Shown here: piece by piece, positions 20,641-30,164 of the stretch | Position numbering within the stretch: the first letter of the stretch is position 1 | Layout of the letters: each line of letters starts with the position of its first letter | Origin: Ferranicluibacter rubi | GTDB lineage: Bacteria > Pseudomonadota > Alphaproteobacteria > Rhizobiales > Rhizobiaceae | DNA length: 64,000 bases | Assembly (NCBI RefSeq): GCF_011603255.1 | Contig: NZ_JAANCM010000009.1 | Span: 124,001 to 188,000 of the forward strand | Direction of reading: 5' to 3' | Made by a program: the position numbers and the translations under genes | Notes under the pieces: model-generated | What the model was told of the DNA's origin: nothing | What the model saw: the letters and a program-made list of their open reading frames with translations, nothing else | Database searches by the model: none

Positions 20641-21711
20641 ATGAAGAAACTTATCCTCGCTCTCGTCGCCACGACGGCGGCCATCGGCTTTGCCGCTTCG
20701 GCAAGCGCCCAGGAAAAGGCCAAGATCTGCTTCGTCTATGTCGGCTCCAAATCGGACGGCGGCTGGACGCAGGCGCACGACATCGGTCGTCAGGAGCTGG
20801 AAAAGACGCTCGGCGACAAGATCGAGACGCAGTTCCTCGAAAACGTGCCGGAAGGTCCGGATGCCGAACGCGCCATCGAACGCCTGTCGCGCTCGGGTTG
20901 CGGCCTGATCTACACGACATCGTTCGGCTTCATGGACGCGACGGTGAAGGTTGCCGCCAAGTTCCCGAAGGTGATGTACGAGCACGCAACCGGCTACAAG
21001 ACCGCGCCGAACGTCGCGACCTATAACAGCCGCTTCTACGAAGGCCGCTATATCCAGGGTCAGATCGCTGCCAAGATTTCCGAGAAAGGCGTGGCCGGCT
21101 ACATCGCCTCCTTCCCGATTCCGGAAGTCGTCATGGGCATCGACGCGTTCCTGATCGGCGCGCGCTCGATCAACCCGGACTTCAAGATCAAGGTCGTATG
21201 GGCGAACACCTGGTTCGACCCGGGCAAGGAAGCCGATGCGGCCAAGGCGCTGATCGACCAGGGCGTCGACGTGCTGACGCAGCACACCGACACCACAGCG
21301 CCGATGCAGGTTGCGGCAGAACGCGGCATCAAGGCTTTCGGCCAGGCCTCGGACATGATCGCCGCCGGCCCGAAGACCCAGCTGACCGCGATCAAGGACA
21401 CCTGGGGCGCCTATTACATCAAGCGCACGCAGGCCTTCCTCGATGGCAAGTGGGCAACGACGTCCAGCTGGGATGGCCTGAAGGACGGCATCCTGACCAT
21501 GGCGCCCTACACCAACATGCCTGACGACGTGAAGGCGATGGCGGAGGCGACGCAGGCGAAGATCGAGTCGGGCGAACTGAAGCCTTTCACCGGCCCGCTG
21601 AAGAAGCAGGACGGCAGCGTCTGGCTGAAGGAAGGCGAGACCGCAGAAGATGGCGTTCTGCTTGGCCTCAACTTCTACGTCGATGGCGTGGACGACAAGC
21701 TGCCGCAATAA
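20641..21711 (+). CDS. BMP-family ABC transporter substrate-binding protein
   Basis: A 356-residue periplasmic protein with a signal peptide of about 23 residues ending ASASAQ. The mature protein carries the Bmp/PnrA fold: KICFVYVGSKSDGGWTQAHD at the N-terminus, then NPDFKIKVVWANTWFDPGKE and AKALIDQGVDVLTQHTDT. BMP proteins bind purine nucleosides and similar ligands. It ends the importer operon and is followed by a strong terminator-like hairpin. Being last, with its own AGAGGTCC ribosome site, is usual for a protein needed in excess. Confidence 0.93.
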   Translation: MKKLILALVATTAAIGFAASASAQEKAKICFVYVGSKSDGGWTQAHDIGRQELEKTLGDKIETQFLENVPEGPDAERAIERLSRSGCGLIYTTSFGFMDATVKVAAKFPKVMYEHATGYKTAPNVATYNSRFYEGRYIQGQIAAKISEKGVAGYIASFPIPEVVMGIDAFLIGARSINPDFKIKVVWANTWFDPGKEADAAKALIDQGVDVLTQHTDTTAPMQVAAERGIKAFGQASDMIAAGPKTQLTAIKDTWGAYYIKRTQAFLDGKWATTSSWDGLKDGILTMAPYTNMPDDVKAMAEATQAKIESGELKPFTGPLKKQDGSVWLKEGETAEDGVLLGLNFYVDGVDDKLPQ

Positions 21712-21760
21712 ACCGTTGTGATCGGGTCGCCGCGCGGCCCTGTCTCTTCAACGCGCTCCC

Positions 21761-21790
21761 GCAGGGCCGTCCAAGCGGCCCTGCTGTTTA
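21761..21790 (+). terminator. Terminator-like hairpin after the BMP transporter operon
   Basis: A perfect 9-bp stem GCAGGGCCG / CGGCCCTGC with a 6-nt loop is followed by TGTTTAA. It lies 50 nt past the binding-protein stop. Confidence 0.6.
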
Positions 21791-21971
21791 AGCGATACAT
21801 TGACAAGCGCGGTCCTTTTCCATCATGCTTCCAAATTCCATTTCGTTCAGAAATGAAATGAAAATTCCATCTCTCCCTCCAAGACACGCATATTGTCATA
21901 TGATATGATTTTTCTGTCGTCCGGGAGGAATGTGGCGACAGAACGCGTAGTGAGTCCGACGAGGGGGAAGC

Positions 21972-22730
21972 ATGAAGAAGGGTCCGCTGGAGACGCTGAT
22001 CACAGGCGTCGATACGCGCACGAGCCATTCGCAGGTCGTGGATGTCCTCGGCCGCGCCATCATTTCCGGTGAGTTTCCCGTCGGCACCATTTTGCCGGGC
22101 GACCAGGAGCTGGCGATGCGCTTCAAGGTGTCCCGCACCGTGCTGCGCGAGGCCATGAAGACATTGGCGGCCAAGGGCTTGATCGTGCCGCGTGCGCGGA
22201 TCGGAACGCGGGTGACCGCCCGTAACCAGTGGAACCTGTTCGACAGCGACATCCTGACCTGGCACTTCCATAACGGTATCGACGAGGACTTCCTGACGCA
22301 TATCAGCGAGGTCCGCATGGCCTTCGAGCCGCATGCCGCGGCACTGGCCGCCATCCATGCGACCGAAGTGGAGATCAGCCATATGATGCGGCTCGCCGTC
22401 GCCATGGGCGATCCCGCGCATACGCCCGAATCGCTGGCCGTGGCGGATCTGCGCTTTCACCTCGCCGTGGCCGAGGCGTCGGCCAATCCTTTCATGCGCA
22501 GCGTCGGCAGCCTTATAGAGGCGGCGCTGGTCGGCATTTTCAAGCTCAGCTCGCCCGCAGCCGACCGTGAGGGCATCGAGGACGTCTCGCGCAATCATAT
22601 TCGCATCGTGGAGCAGATCAGCCGGCGCGACGAGGCGGGGGCCCGCGCGGCGATGGAAGTGGTCATCCGGGTCGGCCGCGCACGTGTTCGTGTGGCCATG
22701 GACGACACACCCGAGACGGTCGCTGGCTGA
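21972..22730 (+). CDS. GntR/FadR-family transcriptional regulator with FCD domain
   Basis: A 252-residue regulator. A winged-helix DNA-binding domain covers about residues 20-85 (LPGDQELAMRFKVSRTVLRE, the GntR signature), and an all-helical FCD ligand-binding domain follows (EVRMAFEPHAAALAA ... DLRFHLAVAEASANP ... RNHIRIVEQI). The Asp/His pattern of the FCD domain suggests a metal-dependent carboxylate-type effector, as in other FCD members. It follows the BMP importer in the same direction after a terminator, so it may control that operon; this is inference. It has a GAGGGGGAAGC ribosome site. Confidence 0.9.
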   Translation: MKKGPLETLITGVDTRTSHSQVVDVLGRAIISGEFPVGTILPGDQELAMRFKVSRTVLREAMKTLAAKGLIVPRARIGTRVTARNQWNLFDSDILTWHFHNGIDEDFLTHISEVRMAFEPHAAALAAIHATEVEISHMMRLAVAMGDPAHTPESLAVADLRFHLAVAEASANPFMRSVGSLIEAALVGIFKLSSPAADREGIEDVSRNHIRIVEQISRRDEAGARAAMEVVIRVGRARVRVAMDDTPETVAG

Positions 22731-22874
22731 CAAACGTCGGTCTGTAACGGCAAGAATGGTGAAACTTGCCGTATCCCGCCTTGCTGCATTGCGCGGTTCC
22801 GCCTATTTCATGAAAACGATGATATCGCGCGCTGTGAAACCTGCACGGCGCGGAGCATCGGTTTTCGAGGATCC

Positions 22875-24170
22875 ATGTCCGAACTGCTCGTCATTTTCGT
22901 TCTTCTTCTGATCAATGCCTTCTTTGCCATGTCGGAAATGGCTCTCGTCTCCGTCAGCCGGCCGATGCTGCGGCAAATGGCCCGGCAGGGAAATGTCCGT
23001 GCGGAGATGGCGCTGAACCTTGCGGAAGATCCGGGCAAGTTCCTCTCGACCGTGCAGGTCGGCATCACGCTCGTGGGTACGCTGGCCGGCGCCTATGGTG
23101 GCGCAACGATCGCCGACAAGCTGGCGCCGGTCCTCAACGATATCAGCTGGATCAACCCTTATGGCAGTACCGTCTCGGTCGCCTTGGTGGTTACGCTTAT
23201 CACCTATCTCTCGGTGGTTATCGGCGAGCTCATTCCCAAACAGCTGGCACTGCGCAATTCCGAAGGCATCGCCATGTTCGTGGCGCGGCCGATGTCGATC
23301 CTGTCCAAGGTCGTCTCGCCGGTCGTCTACCTGTTCGAAGGGTCCGCCAAGGTTTTCATGCATGTCTTCGGCGTGACCAGCAACAAGGATGCGGTGACGG
23401 AAGAGGAAGTGCAGGCGATCATGGCCGAGGGCGTCGAGAGCGGCGCCATCGAGAAATCCGAGCATGAAATGCTGCGCCGCATCATTCGGCTCGGCGATCG
23501 CAACGTCAAATCCATCATGACGCACCGGACCGAGGTGAGCTTCATCGACGCGAACGATACGCTGGAAGCGGTGCGCGCAAAGATTGAGCAGACCTCGCAT
23601 TCGCGGTACCCCGTCATGGACACGTCTACGGGAGAGATTCTCGGTGCCGTGCTCGTGAAAGAGGTGCTGAACGTCAGCGACCGTGGGGCTTTTGACATCC
23701 GCGTCTTCGTGAAGGAACTGCACGCGCTGCCGGAAACGGCATCGTGCCTCAAGGCGCTGGAGGCGTTCAAGTCTTCGCGCATCAACATGGCGATGATCGT
23801 CGACGAGTATGGCAGCATCGAAGGCATCATCACGATCGCCGATATTCTCGAAGCGATCGTCGGCGTTCTCCCGTCGAACTACGACGATATCGAACACGCC
23901 CTGATCCGCCTGCGCGAAGACGGGTCCTATCTGGTCGACGGCCGCACGCCGATCGACGAAATCCACCTGACCATCGGCATCGACGAAATCGATTCGGATG
24001 GCAGCTACGAGACCATCGCCGGCTTTCTCGTGCAGGAACTGCGCAAGTCGCCCGAAGAGGGCGATGTGGCCGAGGCCTTCGGATACAGGTTCGAAGTGGT
24101 GGATATGGACAGCCGCCGGATCGACAAGATCCTGGTGTCGAAACTCGACGTGGCATCCACGGAGCGGTGA
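22875..24170 (+). CDS. CorC/HlyC-type membrane protein with CNNM (DUF21) and CBS domains
   Basis: A 431-residue protein of the former 'hemolysin' family. Domains in order: CNNM/DUF21 membrane region (about residues 1-195, with helices near 1-25, 55-85, 95-120), a pair of CBS motifs (about 215-335, with VMDTSTGEILGAV and RINMAMIVDEYGSIEGIIT) and a C-terminal CorC_HlyC domain (about 350-430). Homologues take part in Mg2+ or Co2+ efflux; haemolytic activity is an old label. It starts at ATG 22875 with GAGG upstream and stands as a single gene with a terminator 40 nt downstream. Confidence 0.9.
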   Translation: MSELLVIFVLLLINAFFAMSEMALVSVSRPMLRQMARQGNVRAEMALNLAEDPGKFLSTVQVGITLVGTLAGAYGGATIADKLAPVLNDISWINPYGSTVSVALVVTLITYLSVVIGELIPKQLALRNSEGIAMFVARPMSILSKVVSPVVYLFEGSAKVFMHVFGVTSNKDAVTEEEVQAIMAEGVESGAIEKSEHEMLRRIIRLGDRNVKSIMTHRTEVSFIDANDTLEAVRAKIEQTSHSRYPVMDTSTGEILGAVLVKEVLNVSDRGAFDIRVFVKELHALPETASCLKALEAFKSSRINMAMIVDEYGSIEGIITIADILEAIVGVLPSNYDDIEHALIRLREDGSYLVDGRTPIDEIHLTIGIDEIDSDGSYETIAGFLVQELRKSPEEGDVAEAFGYRFEVVDMDSRRIDKILVSKLDVASTER

Positions 24171-24210
24171 GACGGGGCTTGCCGGACTGCAGCAGGTTCG
24201 AGACAAACAA

Positions 24211-24235
24211 AAAGGCCGGGGATTACCCGACCTTT
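24211..24235. terminator. Terminator-like hairpin after the CorC-like gene
   Basis: The stem AAAGG-c-CGGG / CCCG-a-CCTTT has one mismatch and a 5-nt loop, is preceded by an A-rich run and followed by a pyrimidine-rich tract. It lies between two convergent genes and may serve both. Confidence 0.6.
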
Positions 24236-24354
24236 CGTTCTCAGAGTTTCTGTAACCTGCTAGTTCATCCGTAGTCAGATCACCTGACCCTGAGTATCTG
24301 CTGGAATGGTTAATAAAGGGTTAACGCGTCCGTTTTGCGTCACCCTTCGGATTT

Positions 24355-24501
24355 TCAATTTTCCTCAACCGAAATACCGTTTTCGCCGATCTTCAGTTCA
24401 ACGCCCTGCGGTTCTTTCTCGCGGTCGTAGATGTAGACGCCCATGACGATGACCAGGACAACCAATGCGCCCAACAGCGCGTAAAGTCCGTTTCGGTTCA
24501 T
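24355..24501 (-). CDS. Small single-span membrane protein (48 residues)
   Basis: The frame starts MNRNGLYALLGALVVLVIVM (one N-terminal helix, about residues 6-25), then has a short charged tail YDREKEPQGVELKIGENG. A strong GAAGGGGA ribosome site lies 9 nt upstream of the ATG at 24501. The helix-then-charged-tail design and good start support a real gene; the function is unknown. It lies upstream of the moeA end and is not in that operon's direction of flow. Confidence 0.72.
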   Translation of the reverse strand: MNRNGLYALLGALVVLVIVMGVYIYDREKEPQGVELKIGENGISVEEN

Positions 24502-24584
24502 GCTGATATCCCCTTCGTTACCGATACTTACCGATAAATGAGATAGGGCGGGCTGCGGATTTGTGAAGATCCCGGACCGGAGGT

Positions 24585-25802
24585 CTAGACCTCGCGGAGG
24601 AGGAGAACGGTGCAGGCCGATCCTGCTTCGAGCGCCGGTGCACCGGGCGATCTGACCATCAAAGCATCCGACTGCGCGAATGTCTGCATCATCGAGGAAT
24701 CCTGCCGCTCGAAGGCTATCGCCGACAGGCTGCCATCTGCCAGACGCTCGAGCTTTGCGCGGATATAGTCCTGCCGCTTGTCGTTGGCGGCAAGCGGCCC
24801 GGCTGTGGTGGCGGCCGCGAGGCGGTTGCGGGCCTTCAGATGACCGAGGGTGCGGACGAGGGGCTCGAGGAAGAGGAGACCGCAGACGAGGCTCGACACC
24901 GGGTTGCCGGGAAGGCCGAGCACCTGCATGTCGCCGAGACGGCCGACCATCAGCGGTTTGCCGGGGCGCATGGCGATGCGCCAGAAATCGAGCTCCATGC
25001 CAGCACCGACAAGGGTCGATTGGACGAGATCATGATCGCCGACGGAGGCACCGCCGAGCGTGACGAGGATATCGGCGCCTGCTTCTTGTGCGGCCGCCAA
25101 TCGTTCCTCGATGCTCGACCTGCTGTCGGGAGCGATGCCGAGGTCGATGATCTCCGCGCCATTCTCCCGGGCGATGGCGGCGATGCCGAGCGTGTTGGAG
25201 GCGATGATCTGGTCGGGCCCGAGGGTGCTCCCGGGCGGCAGAAGTTCGTCTCCGGTTGCGAGAATAGCGACACGGACGCGCCTGAAGACGTCGAGACTGC
25301 CGTGGTTCATGCCGGCGGCCACCGTCAGGCGGCCTGAATCAAGCTGGTCTCCGGCGTGGAGGACGACATCGCCTTCGTGAAAATCCTGGCCGCGCGGCCG
25401 GATATGGCGGCCTTTGGCGGGTACGAACCGGGTCTGGACACGATGGCCGTCGAGCCGTTCGGCATCTTCCTGGATCAGCACCGTATCAGCGCCCTCCGGC
25501 ACGGGAGCACCGGTGAAGATGCGCACTGCCTGTCCCGGGAGCACCGTCCCCGTGAAGCGGCTGCCGGCCGCGGATTCGCCAATGACGGTCACGATGGCGC
25601 CGATCTCGGCAATATCCTCGGCACGCAGCGCATAGCCGTCCATGGCGGACGAGTCGAAGGGCGGATGGGTGAGGCGGGATACGAGATCTCTCGCGAGGAC
25701 GCGGCCCTGAGCGTCACCGATAGCGACCACCTCCGTCTCCGTCACGGGGCGCGCGGCGGCCAGCATGCGTGCCAGCGCGTCTTCGACGGGAAGCAGGCTC
25801 AT
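24585..25802 (-). CDS. moeA: Molybdopterin molybdenumtransferase MoeA
   Basis: A 405-residue enzyme that inserts molybdate into adenylylated molybdopterin to complete the molybdenum cofactor. Visible signatures: [11 protein letters not shown] (domain 3 entry), [24 protein letters not shown] (the MoCF-binding loop), and [11 protein letters not shown] near the C-terminus. The ATG at 25802 overlaps the moaC stop (ATGA), so the two are probably translationally coupled. The open frame extends far upstream on this strand, but that part is a shadow of moaC. It is the last gene of the ppiD-trpD-trpC-moaC-moeA run. Confidence 0.96.
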   Translation of the reverse strand: MSLLPVEDALARMLAAARPVTETEVVAIGDAQGRVLARDLVSRLTHPPFDSSAMDGYALRAEDIAEIGAIVTVIGESAAGSRFTGTVLPGQAVRIFTGAPVPEGADTVLIQEDAERLDGHRVQTRFVPAKGRHIRPRGQDFHEGDVVLHAGDQLDSGRLTVAAGMNHGSLDVFRRVRVAILATGDELLPPGSTLGPDQIIASNTLGIAAIARENGAEIIDLGIAPDSRSSIEERLAAAQEAGADILVTLGGASVGDHDLVQSTLVGAGMELDFWRIAMRPGKPLMVGRLGDMQVLGLPGNPVSSLVCGLLFLEPLVRTLGHLKARNRLAAATTAGPLAANDKRQDYIRAKLERLADGSLSAIAFERQDSSMMQTFAQSDALMVRSPGAPALEAGSACTVLLLREV

Positions 25803-26308
25803 GAGGATTCGGTCTCGCGGATATGCGTTTCGCGCACATAGTCGCCGGAGCGTCCGCCTGACTTTTTCAGAAGGCGGATGCCGCCGATTTCCATCTCGCG
25901 ATCGACGGCCTTCGCCATGTCGTAGATCGTGAGGCACGCCACGCTTGCGGCCGTCAGCGCTTCCATCTCGACGCCTGTGCGGCCGCTGAGTTTTGCCAGC
26001 GTCTCGACGCGCAGGCCGGGCAGGCTCTCGTCGGGCACGATATCGACGGAGACCTTGGTCAGCATCAGCGGATGGCAGAGCGGGATGAGGTTGGCCGTCT
26101 GCTTGGCCGCCATGATGCCGGCGAGGCGGGCGGTTCCGATGACGTCGCCCTTTTTCGCGTCGCCCGCGAGGATGATGCGCAGCGTTTCCGGCTGCATGCG
26201 GACATAGCCCTCGGCAACGGCGATCCGAACCGTCTCGCTCTTGTCGCCGACATCCACCATGCTGGCTTCGCCGGTTTCGCCGAGATGGGTCAGCGGCGTG
26301 CCCGACAT
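25799..26308 (-). CDS. moaC: Cyclic pyranopterin monophosphate synthase MoaC
   Basis: A 169-residue enzyme, the usual length, catalysing the second part of cyclic pyranopterin monophosphate formation in molybdenum cofactor synthesis. It has [18 protein letters not shown] at the N-terminus, then [15 protein letters not shown] and [20 protein letters not shown], the active-site signatures. I start it at ATG 26308, which shares one base with the trpC stop (TGATG); a GTG one codon earlier is possible. It overlaps moeA by 4 nt at its 3' end. Confidence 0.96.
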   Translation of the reverse strand: MSGTPLTHLGETGEASMVDVGDKSETVRIAVAEGYVRMQPETLRIILAGDAKKGDVIGTARLAGIMAAKQTANLIPLCHPLMLTKVSVDIVPDESLPGLRVETLAKLSGRTGVEMEALTAASVACLTIYDMAKAVDREMEIGGIRLLKKSGGRSGDYVRETHIRETESS

Positions 26309-27123
26309 CACTCGGCTGCCTGCGTGGTGGCGGACTCGGAAAGCAGGAACCGGGTGGCGGTCGCCACATCCTCCTGCCGCATCAGGCTTTCGCCGACGAG
26401 GAAAGTGCCGATGCCTGCGGCTTTCATGCGGGCGCAGTCGGCCGGCGTGAAGATGCCGCTTTCGCCGACGAGATGCCGGTCGTCCGGCACCATGGGAGCG
26501 AGACGTTCGGACACAGCGAGATCGACCGCGAAGGTCTTCAGGTTGCGGTTGTTGATACCGAGCAGGGGAGACGAAAGGCGGAGCGCGCGCTCCATTTCCG
26601 GTTCGTCATGCACTTCGACCAGCACGTCCATGCCAAGGTCGAAGGCGCAATCCTCGAGCCGGTGTGCGTCGTCGTCGGTGAGCGACGCCATGATGAGCAG
26701 GATACAATCGGCACCCCAGGCACGCGCTTCGTGCACCTGATAAGTTTCGAACATGAAATCCTTGCGCAAAGCCGGTAGGGCGCAGGCAGCGCGGGCGGCC
26801 GTCAGAAATTCCGGCGCGCCCTGGAAGCTCGGCCCATCCGTCAGCACCGAAAGGCAGGCCGCACCGCCGAGTTCATAGGCCTTGGCGAGTGCCGGCGGAT
26901 CGAAGTCCGGCCGGATCAGGCCCTTGCTGGGGGAGGCCTTCTTGATCTCGGCGATGAGGCCGTATCTGCCCGCCGCACGTTTGGCTTCCAATGCCTTCAG
27001 GAATCCGCGCGGGGCCTCCTGTCCGGCGCTCATGGCCTTGAGGTCGTCGAGCGAGACGCTTGCCTTTGCCGCTGCGATTTCCTCGCGCTTGTAAAGTTCG
27101 ATGCGGTGCAGGATGTCGCTCAT
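26308..27123 (-). CDS. trpC: Indole-3-glycerol phosphate synthase
   Basis: A 271-residue TIM-barrel enzyme of tryptophan biosynthesis, monofunctional (no TrpF fusion). Signatures: [21 protein letters not shown] (phosphate and substrate binding), [32 protein letters not shown] and [12 protein letters not shown]. It begins at ATG 27123, one base after the trpD stop, with GGAGG in the trpD end. Together with trpD it is separated from the other trp genes, which are not in the window. Confidence 0.97.
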   Translation of the reverse strand: MSDILHRIELYKREEIAAAKASVSLDDLKAMSAGQEAPRGFLKALEAKRAAGRYGLIAEIKKASPSKGLIRPDFDPPALAKAYELGGAACLSVLTDGPSFQGAPEFLTAARAACALPALRKDFMFETYQVHEARAWGADCILLIMASLTDDDAHRLEDCAFDLGMDVLVEVHDEPEMERALRLSSPLLGINNRNLKTFAVDLAVSERLAPMVPDDRHLVGESGIFTPADCARMKAAGIGTFLVGESLMRQEDVATATRFLLSESATTQAAE

Positions 27124-27124
27124 A

Positions 27125-28144
27125 TCAGGCCTCCTCTGCATTCGATACGCGCACGAGTGCCTCCAGCGCGGCGCGGGCAGCGCCGGTTTCCAGCGCCTCG
27201 CGCGCCATTGCCATGCCATCCGTCAACGAGCCTGCACGGCCGGAGATGACGAGTGCGGCGGCGGCGTTGGCAAGCGAGATGTCGCGGTAGGGCGTGACGT
27301 CACCTGCAAGGACGCCGCTCAGTGCCTTCGCATTGTGCGCGCCGTCGCCGCCCTTGAGGGCTGCGAGATCGACGGTCGGCAGGCCGAAGTCTGCAGGGGT
27401 CAGGTCGAAGGTGCGAATCGTTCCGTTCTCGATGGCGGCAACGTGTGTCGTGCCGGTTGTGGTGATCTCGTCGAGGCCTTCGCCGTGGACGACCCAGACG
27501 CTGGCGGAGCCGAGGTCGCGTAGGACTTCGGCCACGGGCACCACCCATTGCGGCGAGAATACGCCGACCAGCTGGCGGCTGACGCCCGCAGGGTTGGAAA
27601 GCGGGCCAAGCAGGTTGAAGATGGTGCGTGTGCCGAGCTCGACCCGTGTGGGGCCGACATGGCGCATGGCTGAATGGTGCTGCTGGGCGAACATGAAGCC
27701 GACGCCGGCCTCGCGAATGCAGCGGGCGATGGCGTCCGGCCCGATATCCAGCTTGACGCCGAGGCAGGAGAGCGCATCCGCCGTGCCCGACTTGGAACTC
27801 AGCGCGCGGTTGCCATGCTTGGCAACGGGAACGCCGGCGCCGGCGACGATCAGGGAGGCGAGCGTGGAAATGTTGTAGGTGCCGGCGCCGTCCCCGCCGG
27901 TCCCCACGATGTCGATGGCGTCGGCAGGCGCGTCCACGGTCAGCATGCGGGCGCGCATGGCGCCGACAGCACCGACGATCTCATCGACCGTCTCGCCGCG
28001 CACGCGGAGCGCCATCAGGAAGCCGCCGATCTGCGAGGGCGTGGCCGCGCCCGACATGATGATTTCGAAGGCGGCCCGTGCGTCGTCCCGGTCGAGAGAC
28101 TGACCGAGCGCCGCCTTGGCGATGAAAGGTTTGAGGTCCGCCAT
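27125..28144 (-). CDS. trpD: Anthranilate phosphoribosyltransferase
   Basis: A 339-residue enzyme transferring phosphoribosyl to anthranilate in tryptophan synthesis. Signatures: [20 protein letters not shown] (PRPP-binding GTGGD), [19 protein letters not shown], and [21 protein letters not shown]-like text. It lies 14 nt downstream of the ppiD-like gene and one base from trpC, so is in the same transcription unit. Confidence 0.97.
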   Translation of the reverse strand: MADLKPFIAKAALGQSLDRDDARAAFEIIMSGAATPSQIGGFLMALRVRGETVDEIVGAVGAMRARMLTVDAPADAIDIVGTGGDGAGTYNISTLASLIVAGAGVPVAKHGNRALSSKSGTADALSCLGVKLDIGPDAIARCIREAGVGFMFAQQHHSAMRHVGPTRVELGTRTIFNLLGPLSNPAGVSRQLVGVFSPQWVVPVAEVLRDLGSASVWVVHGEGLDEITTTGTTHVAAIENGTIRTFDLTPADFGLPTVDLAALKGGDGAHNAKALSGVLAGDVTPYRDISLANAAAALVISGRAGSLTDGMAMAREALETGAARAALEALVRVSNAEEA

Positions 28145-28158
28145 ACGATCCCGTCCGC

Positions 28159-30048
28159 CTACTGCTGCGCCAGCGCCGTTTCGGCCACCTGCTGGTTGAT
28201 CGAAACGCCGTAGCGGGTCTGCAATTCGGTGACCATCTGGTCGAGAATATCGTCGCCGCTTGCCTGGGCGATGGCATCGACCTGACGGCTGTCCTGATCC
28301 AGCGCATCGCCGGCTGCATTTTCCACGGCGGTGACCTTCAGCAGGATCTGGCCTTCGCCATCCGTGCCGGCTGCGTTCGTCACGAGGCCGTTCGGGCCGC
28401 TGAAGGCAGCGGTGACGGCGGCAGGCGAGAGCGCGGCATCCTGCGCGGTTCGGCGCAGGCCCATCTTGGTCTCCACGGCAATGCCGAGTTCCGCCGCGAT
28501 GGTTTGCAGGGTCTCGCCCTTTTCGACGCGCGCTTTCAGGTCTGCGGCACGCTTGGCCAGTTCGGCGCGCTGCTGCTCGGCCGTCCAGTCGGCAACGACC
28601 TTTTCGCGCGATTCGTCGAGCGTGCGATCGCGGGCCGGCATGACGTCCTCGACCTCGAACCAGACATAACCGTCACGGCCGAGATTGATCGGCAGGGTGT
28701 CGCTGCCCGGGTCGGCCTTGAAGACCTCGGCCAGCAGTTCCTGCGGCTGCGGCAGATCGGCGATCCTCTCGCCCTGCGCGTCGTTACCGCGCGCATCGAC
28801 GGCGGGAATGGAGACGGCCTTCAGGTTGCTTTCCGTCGCCGCATCCTGAAGCGTCGCGCCGGAAATACGCGCATCCTCGAACTTGTCGTGGATCGCCGTG
28901 ATCTCGTTGCTCGCATTGGCAAGGGCGACCTCCTGGCGGAGTTCTTCCTTCACCTCATCGAAGGTCCGGGTGGTTGCGGGGCGGATGTTGGTGACGCGCA
29001 GAACGACCGGGCCGAAAGCGCCATCGATAACGGGCGTGGTGCCGCCGTCAGCCGCCACGGCGAAGGTAGCATCGCCGAGCTTTGCGTCCGGCACGCGCTC
29101 GCGGGTGAAGTCGCCGAGAAGGACGTCGCCGGAGGTCTTGCCCTGCTCGGAAACGAGTGCATCGAAAGTGGTGCCGGCAGCGAGTTTTGCCGCGGCGGCA
29201 TCGGCGTCCATACGGCTGGCAAAGGTGAGCTGCTCGACCGTCCGCGTTTCCGGCGTGCTGAAGGTTGCCTTGCGCTTCTCGTAGTCGGCGCGCAGCTCGT
29301 CCTCGGTGACAGCGGCCGGATTGGCGATGTCGGTCGGCTCGAGCTTCACATAGGAGATCTTGCGGAATTCGGGGGCGCGATACTCGGCCTTGTGTTCCTC
29401 GAACCAGGGCGCGAGCACGTCGTCGGCCGGTGCCTTGATCGGATCGACATTGGCATTCGAGAGAAGCAGGTAATCGAGCGAGCGCGTCTCGTTCTGGTAG
29501 GTCTTCAGCGCGTCCGTCAGGACCGTCGGCGCCTTGAAGCCATCCGACAGAGCCTCGACGATCTGCGAGCGGACAGCGACCTGGCTGCGATTCGTGATGT
29601 AATCGACCTCACGCAGGCCGGCATTGCGCAGCACGCTGGAGAAGACGGTGCGATCGAACTGTCCGTTGACAGCGCGGAAAGCGGGGTCCTGGCTGATCAG
29701 GGTCGCGAGGCGATCCTGCGACAGGCCGAGGTTCATGTCGCTCGACAACTGGTCGAGCGTCGCGCCCGCCACGAGCTGCGAATAGACCTGCGCCTCGACG
29801 CCGAAGGCGCGGGCCTGATCGCGCGACAGGCGGGTGCCGAACTGGCGGGAAAGCTGGGCCAGCTGCCGCTCGTAGGCGAGCCGGAAGTCCGCGGGAGACA
29901 CCTTGACGTCGCCCACCGTCACGACAGCCGTGGAGGCACTCGGCGCGATGGACGACGACACGCCCCAGACTGCGAACGAGGCGACGAGAACGATCAACAG
30001 GCCTTTGACGACCCAGGTCTGGGCGCCTCTCCTCAGCATTTCCAACAT
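28159..30048 (-). CDS. ppiD: Peptidyl-prolyl cis-trans isomerase, PpiD/SurA-like periplasmic foldase
   Basis: About 629 residues. The N-terminus [20 protein letters not shown] has one membrane anchor (about residues 14-34). A SurA_N-like chaperone domain (about 40-190) with many short helices follows, and then a parvulin-type rotamase region (about 240-370). This is the PpiD architecture: an inner-membrane-anchored foldase acting at the SecYEG exit. I chose ATG 30048 over an ATG 8 codons upstream because homologues begin just before the basic RR-x(n)-TW stretch. It heads the ppiD-trpD-trpC-moaC-moeA run, an order common in Rhizobiales. Confidence 0.88.
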   Translation of the reverse strand: MLEMLRRGAQTWVVKGLLIVLVASFAVWGVSSSIAPSASTAVVTVGDVKVSPADFRLAYERQLAQLSRQFGTRLSRDQARAFGVEAQVYSQLVAGATLDQLSSDMNLGLSQDRLATLISQDPAFRAVNGQFDRTVFSSVLRNAGLREVDYITNRSQVAVRSQIVEALSDGFKAPTVLTDALKTYQNETRSLDYLLLSNANVDPIKAPADDVLAPWFEEHKAEYRAPEFRKISYVKLEPTDIANPAAVTEDELRADYEKRKATFSTPETRTVEQLTFASRMDADAAAAKLAAGTTFDALVSEQGKTSGDVLLGDFTRERVPDAKLGDATFAVAADGGTTPVIDGAFGPVVLRVTNIRPATTRTFDEVKEELRQEVALANASNEITAIHDKFEDARISGATLQDAATESNLKAVSIPAVDARGNDAQGERIADLPQPQELLAEVFKADPGSDTLPINLGRDGYVWFEVEDVMPARDRTLDESREKVVADWTAEQQRAELAKRAADLKARVEKGETLQTIAAELGIAVETKMGLRRTAQDAALSPAAVTAAFSGPNGLVTNAAGTDGEGQILLKVTAVENAAGDALDQDSRQVDAIAQASGDDILDQMVTELQTRYGVSINQQVAETALAQQ

Positions 30049-30164
30049 AAGACTGCGCACCTCAACCGACAAAACACGCGTTCGCCCCGTGGCAAACCGT
30101 GTCGTTCCTTACTGCATAAATTTCGAAATCGGAATCAATTTAAGGAGAAATTGCAAAGGCCGTC

